Positions 3,917 through 6,834 of a stretch of DNA of 6,834 nt are shown piece by piece. Positions within the stretch are counted from its first letter, which is position 1. Each line of letters starts with the position of its first letter. The stretch is from Propionicimonas sp. GTDB lineage: Bacteria > Actinomycetota > Actinomycetes > Propionibacteriales > Propionibacteriaceae. The position numbers and the translations under genes were made by a program. A model generated the notes under the pieces. That model made no database searches, was not told the DNA's origin, and saw nothing but the letters and a program-made list of their open reading frames with translations. The DNA is taken from the NCBI GenBank assembly GCA_031119515.1, contig JAVHXR010000027.1, forward strand, positions 7,436 through 14,269, written 5' to 3'.

Positions 3917-5959
3917 GTGAAGGTCACCGACCTCGTGAAGCGGCTGCTCGTCGGCCGGAAGCTCGCCAGCGCACAGCTCGGCGAGACGCTGCTCCCCAAG
4001 CGGATCGCGCTGCCGGTGTTCGCCTCGGACGCGCTGAGCTCTGTCGCCTACGCCCCGGACGAGATCCTGCTGACGCTCTCGCTGGCCGGCATGGCGGCGC
4101 TGAGCTTCTCGTGGGAGATCGCGATGGCGGTGGCCGTGGTGATGCTGATCGTGGTGATGTCGTACCGGCAGACCGTGCACGCCTACCCCTCCGGTGGCGG
4201 CGACTACGAGGTCGCGACGGTGAACCTCGGCCCGACGGCCGGCCTCACGGTGGCCAGCGCCCTGCTGGTCGACTACGTCCTGACGGTCGCGGTGTCGGTC
4301 TCCTCCGGGATCCAGAACGCGAAGGCGATGATCCCGTTCCTGCAGGGGAACGAGGGGATCGCCGCGGCGGTCGTGATCCTGCTGCTGATGGCGATGAACC
4401 TGCGGGGGGTGCGGGAGTCCGGCGCCCTGTTCGCGATCCCCACCTACGGGTTCATGATCGCCGTCCTCGGCATGACCGGGTGGGGCCTGTTCCGGATCTT
4501 CGTCCTCGGCGAGCCGCTGATGGCTCCCACCGCAGACCTCGAGATCGCGCCCGCGCCCGGCTACGAGACGTTCTCGGGGATCCTGGTGATCGTGCTGCTG
4601 GCCAGGGCGTTCTCGTCCGGCTGTGCCGCGCTGACCGGTGTCGAGGCGATCTCGAACGGCGTCCCGGCGTTCCGGAAGCCGAAGAGCCGCAATGCGGCCG
4701 CGACGCTCGCGCTGCTCGGCGGGATCTCGATCACGATGCTGGCCGGGATCGTGGCGCTGGCCAACCTGACCGGCCTCAAGCTGATCGACGAGACCGGCGG
4801 CTCCTACTTCGTCCAGGACGGCGTGCCGGTCGACGTCCCGCACGAGACCGCGATGGGCCAGCTCGCCCGGACGGTGTTCGACAACTTCCAGCTCGGCTTC
4901 GTGGTCGTGATCATCGCGACCATGGTGATCCTCTTCCTGGCCGCGAATACCGCCTTCAACGGCTTCCCGGTGCTGGGCTCGATCCTGGCGAGGGACGGCT
5001 TCCTGCCGCGGGCACTGCACACCCGCGGCGACCGGCTGGCCTACTCCAACGGGATCATCGCCCTGGCGGTGGCCGCGATCGCGCTGGTCCTGGCCTTCAA
5101 CGCCAGCGTCACCGCGCTCATCCAGCTGTACGTGGTCGGCGTGTTCGTGTCGTTCACGGTCAGCCAGCTCGGCATGATGCGGCACTGGACCCGCCACCTG
5201 CGCACCGAGAGGGACCCGAGGCACCGCGGCCGGATGATCCGGTCGCGCGCGATCAACGCGGTCGGCCTGACCGCGACGGGGGTCGTGCTGGTGATCGTGC
5301 TGGCGTCGAAGTTCATCTACGGCGCCTACCTGGCGGTCGCGGCGATGGCGGTGATGTTCATCGTGATGCGCTCGATCCGCACCCACTACGACCGGGTGTC
5401 CCGCGAGGTCGCGGTGAGCGCCACCGATGCCAGGATGCTGCCCAGCCGGGTGCGTGCGGTCGTCCTGGTCAGCGAGGTCAACAAGCCGACCATGCGGGCG
5501 GTCAACTTCGCCCGGGCCACGCGGGCGAGCACCATCGAGGCCGTCACGGTCGCCGTCGACGAGGACGAGGTGCGCCGGATCGTGCAGGAGTGGGAGGCGC
5601 AGGACGTCGGGGTGCCGCTGAAGGTGATCGCCTCGCCGTACCGCGAGGTGGTCGAGCCGTTCCTCAACTACGTCCGGGGGCTCCGCTCCGACAACCCGCG
5701 CGACGTGGTGTGCGTCTACATCCCCGAGTACATCGTGGGCCACTGGTGGGAGCAGCTGCTCCACAACCAGACCGGCCTCATCCTCAAGGCCAGGCTCAAC
5801 TTCATGCAGGGCGTGATGACGACCTCGGTCCCGTACCAGCTGGCCTCCTCCCGCTACGCGATCGCCCGCGCGAAGCGGGACTCGCCGGCCGCCTGGCGGC
5901 ACAGCGGCCAGGGCGACGTCCGGATGGGCCAGGCGCTCGACGGCCGCAAGCGGGAGTGA
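3917..5959 (+). CDS. APC-superfamily permease, KimA-like potassium importer with C-terminal cytosolic domain
   Basis: The protein has 680 residues and a GTG start. The membrane part (~30-490, about 12 helices) matches B. subtilis KimA, a high-affinity proton-coupled K+ transporter, as I remember its sequence: SDALSSVAY (37-45), AYPSGGGDY (89-97), LLVDYVLTVAVSVSSG (116-131), FSSGCAALTGVEAISNGVPAF (within 232-252), RNAAATLA, FLAANTAFNGFP, RGDRLAYSNG (370-379) and LYVVGVFVSFTVSQLG. Positions I recall as K+-site residues in KimA are conserved: Asp38, Tyr45, Asp119, Thr123, Ser127, Thr240, Glu243, Tyr405. Residues ~510-642 form a Rossmann/USP-like cytosolic domain ending VPYQL, as in KimA. A polar, basic 38-residue tail (643-680) is extra. 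KimA is inhibited by c-di-AMP; whether this protein is regulated likewise cannot be seen here. Databases will probably call it 'amino acid permease'; the divergent RCK pair favours K+. Downstream is the RNA methyltransferase, 4 bases away. Confidence 0.9.
   Translation: MKVTDLVKRLLVGRKLASAQLGETLLPKRIALPVFASDALSSVAYAPDEILLTLSLAGMAALSFSWEIAMAVAVVMLIVVMSYRQTVHAYPSGGGDYEVATVNLGPTAGLTVASALLVDYVLTVAVSVSSGIQNAKAMIPFLQGNEGIAAAVVILLLMAMNLRGVRESGALFAIPTYGFMIAVLGMTGWGLFRIFVLGEPLMAPTADLEIAPAPGYETFSGILVIVLLARAFSSGCAALTGVEAISNGVPAFRKPKSRNAAATLALLGGISITMLAGIVALANLTGLKLIDETGGSYFVQDGVPVDVPHETAMGQLARTVFDNFQLGFVVVIIATMVILFLAANTAFNGFPVLGSILARDGFLPRALHTRGDRLAYSNGIIALAVAAIALVLAFNASVTALIQLYVVGVFVSFTVSQLGMMRHWTRHLRTERDPRHRGRMIRSRAINAVGLTATGVVLVIVLASKFIYGAYLAVAAMAVMFIVMRSIRTHYDRVSREVAVSATDARMLPSRVRAVVLVSEVNKPTMRAVNFARATRASTIEAVTVAVDEDEVRRIVQEWEAQDVGVPLKVIASPYREVVEPFLNYVRGLRSDNPRDVVCVYIPEYIVGHWWEQLLHNQTGLILKARLNFMQGVMTTSVPYQLASSRYAIARAKRDSPAAWRHSGQGDVRMGQALDGRKRE
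5952..5956 (+). promoter_or_regulatory. Ribosome-binding site (GGGAG) deciding the TTG start
   Basis: GGGAG lies 7 bases before TTG 5964, overlaps the last codons of the permease gene, and is followed by that gene's TGA. No ATG or better-placed GTG with a ribosome site exists nearby in frame, so TTG 5964 is the best start. The site lies in a potential hairpin (5951-5976). Confidence 0.6.
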
Positions 5960-5963
5960 GCAG

Positions 5964-6834
5964 TTGCTCGAGCCCGGACAACTGACCGGACCGGTCGAGG
6001 TCGGCCCGATCGCCCACGGCGGCCACTGCGTGGCGAGGGTCGACGGTGTCGTGGTCTTCGTCCGCCACGCGATCCCCGGCGAACTGGTGACCCTCAGGGT
6101 GACCGAGGTGCAGTCGAAGTTCGCGCGGGCGGACGTCGCGGAGGTGCTGGAGGCGAGTCCGGCGCGTCGCCGTCCGCCCTGCCCGGTGGCGGGGGAGTGC
6201 GGGGGCTGCGACTTCCAGCACCTCGCCGCGCCGGATTCGCGGGAGCTGAAGCGCCGGGTCGTCGCCGAATTGCTGGAGCACCACGCAGGGATCCGCTTCG
6301 ACGGTGAGGTGGAGGGTTTCGACGACGGCTTCGGCTGGCGGACCAGGATGCGCTACCAGCGGACGGCCGACGGCGGGCTGGGCCTGCGGCGGCACCGCTC
6401 CGAGGAGGTGGTGCCGCTGCCGCCGGAGGGCTGCCGGATCGCCGCGGACGCGATCGCCAGGCCCGGGCGTGCCCCGGCGGGCGCCGCCGAGGTGCTGGGC
6501 GTGGCGGCGAGCTCCGGCGAGCTGGTCGCCGACCGGGCCCGGGTGCCCGCGACGGTCACCGAGCGGGTGGGGCGGCGCCGGTTCGAGGTCGCCACCGACG
6601 GCTTCTGGCAGAGCCACCGGCTGGCGCCCCGGGTCCTCACCGAGGCGGTGGTCACCGCGCTCGACCCCCAGCCCGGCGAGCGGGCGTTCGACCTGTTCTG
6701 CGGCGTCGGCCCCTTTGCGCTACGGCTGGCGGCGAAGGCAAAAGTCAACGCCTTCGACAGCGACGCCGGCGCAGTCACCGCCCTGCAGAAGGCCGCGACT
6801 TCGACGCCAGGATTGAAGCCGGTCCGCGCCGAAC
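5964..6834 (+). CDS. TRAM-domain, 4Fe-4S class I SAM-dependent RNA methyltransferase (TrmA/RlmD family), 3'-partial
   Basis: A TTG start followed by 290 codons stays open to the window edge; the family runs to ~400-450 residues, so the C-terminus is missing. Residues 1-~60 form a TRAM RNA-binding domain (GPVEVGPIAHGGHCVARVDG, VFVRHAIPGE). Cys73, Cys79, Cys82 and Cys157 give CX5CX2C...C, the RlmD-type iron-sulfur ligand set. FWQSH precedes SAM motif I, DLFCGVGPF (243-251). The family makes 5-methyluridine in rRNA or tRNA; the nucleophilic Cys lies beyond the window, so the target cannot be assigned. The M. tuberculosis locus counterpart is Rv2689c (from memory). Codons 170-249 contain no A/T-ending codon, whereas 250-290 contain nine of 41 (TTT, CTA, GCA, AAA, ACT, CCA, GGA and others). 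There the protein also changes to a form (VNAFDSDAGAVTAL, TPGLKPV) I associate with alphaproteobacterial, Bradyrhizobium-like homologues. The first ~248 residues are securely assigned; the last ~40 may be foreign or mis-joined. Confidence 0.88.
   Translation, partial: MLEPGQLTGPVEVGPIAHGGHCVARVDGVVVFVRHAIPGELVTLRVTEVQSKFARADVAEVLEASPARRRPPCPVAGECGGCDFQHLAAPDSRELKRRVVAELLEHHAGIRFDGEVEGFDDGFGWRTRMRYQRTADGGLGLRRHRSEEVVPLPPEGCRIAADAIARPGRAPAGAAEVLGVAASSGELVADRARVPATVTERVGRRRFEVATDGFWQSHRLAPRVLTEAVVTALDPQPGERAFDLFCGVGPFALRLAAKAKVNAFDSDAGAVTALQKAATSTPGLKPVRAE

Noticed and set aside
3854..5902. Long open - frame (about 680 codons) opposite the permease
   Set aside because: The product is His/Asp/Arg-rich without domain pattern, while the + strand encodes a clear membrane transporter with conserved motifs.
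2551..5985. Very long open + frame (over 1,100 codons) across the RCK genes and the permease
   Set aside because: It is antisense to the two RCK genes and out of frame with the permease; the translation is low-complexity Arg/Gly/Pro/Asp, typical of shadow frames in high-GC DNA.
1..6834. CRISPR arrays, tRNA/rRNA genes, insertion sequences, attachment sites, defence or toxin-antitoxin genes
   Set aside because: No direct-repeat arrays, cloverleaf or rRNA-like segments, transposase motifs or flanking inverted repeats were seen; the coding space is filled by conserved housekeeping-type genes.

Overview
The window is very GC-rich (most codons end in G or C), packed with short intergenic gaps and GTG/TTG starts. 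Its gene content and order match a conserved actinobacterial chromosomal block, the one I recall around Rv2689c-Rv2698 of Mycobacterium tuberculosis. The source is therefore an actinomycete. Presence of DUF4235 beside DUF3093-dut makes Propionibacteriales/Nocardioidaceae my best guess, but that is inference from memory, not a computed placement.

Layout. (1) 1-302: a DUF4235-type gene reads leftward from a divergent promoter region (303-360). Its 3' half is lost, because bases 1 to about 165 instead encode, on the + strand, the C-terminal part of a YCII/DGPF-type protein. This looks like a recombination or assembly junction. (2) 361-2479, + strand: DUF3093 membrane protein, dut (dUTPase), DUF3710 protein and a small OB-fold protein, with GTGA overlaps or abutting ends. 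(3) 2490-3843, - strand: two TrkA/RCK NAD-binding potassium-regulatory subunits (CeoC-like and CeoB-like), converging on the OB-fold gene with a 10-base gap that lies in a small palindrome. (4) 3917-5959, + strand: an APC-superfamily permease that aligns closely, from memory, with the potassium importer KimA of Bacillus subtilis; it diverges from the RCK pair across a 73-base promoter region. (5) 5964 to the edge, + strand: a TRAM/4Fe-4S class I SAM-dependent RNA methyltransferase starting at TTG. Its last ~120 bases change abruptly in codon use and in protein family flavour.

How the genes fit together. The coherent functional unit is a probable potassium-homeostasis module: a KimA-like permease divergently paired with two RCK proteins and no TrkH/KtrB-type pore in view. 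Around it sit nucleotide and nucleic-acid housekeeping genes: dUTPase, OB-fold protein and RNA methyltransferase. Four starts (DUF3093, dut, CeoB-like, KimA-like) lack a Shine-Dalgarno and have a TANNNT -10 box ending 6-8 bases before a GTG, the classic geometry of actinobacterial leaderless mRNAs. The other genes have good Shine-Dalgarno sequences.

No RNA gene, CRISPR array, insertion sequence or defence/biosynthetic cluster is visible, and apart from the window ends this is an ordinary conserved locus. No gene-free stretch longer than 300 bases exists. The points most worth checking are the apparent chimeric junctions at both ends and the KimA-RCK pairing.
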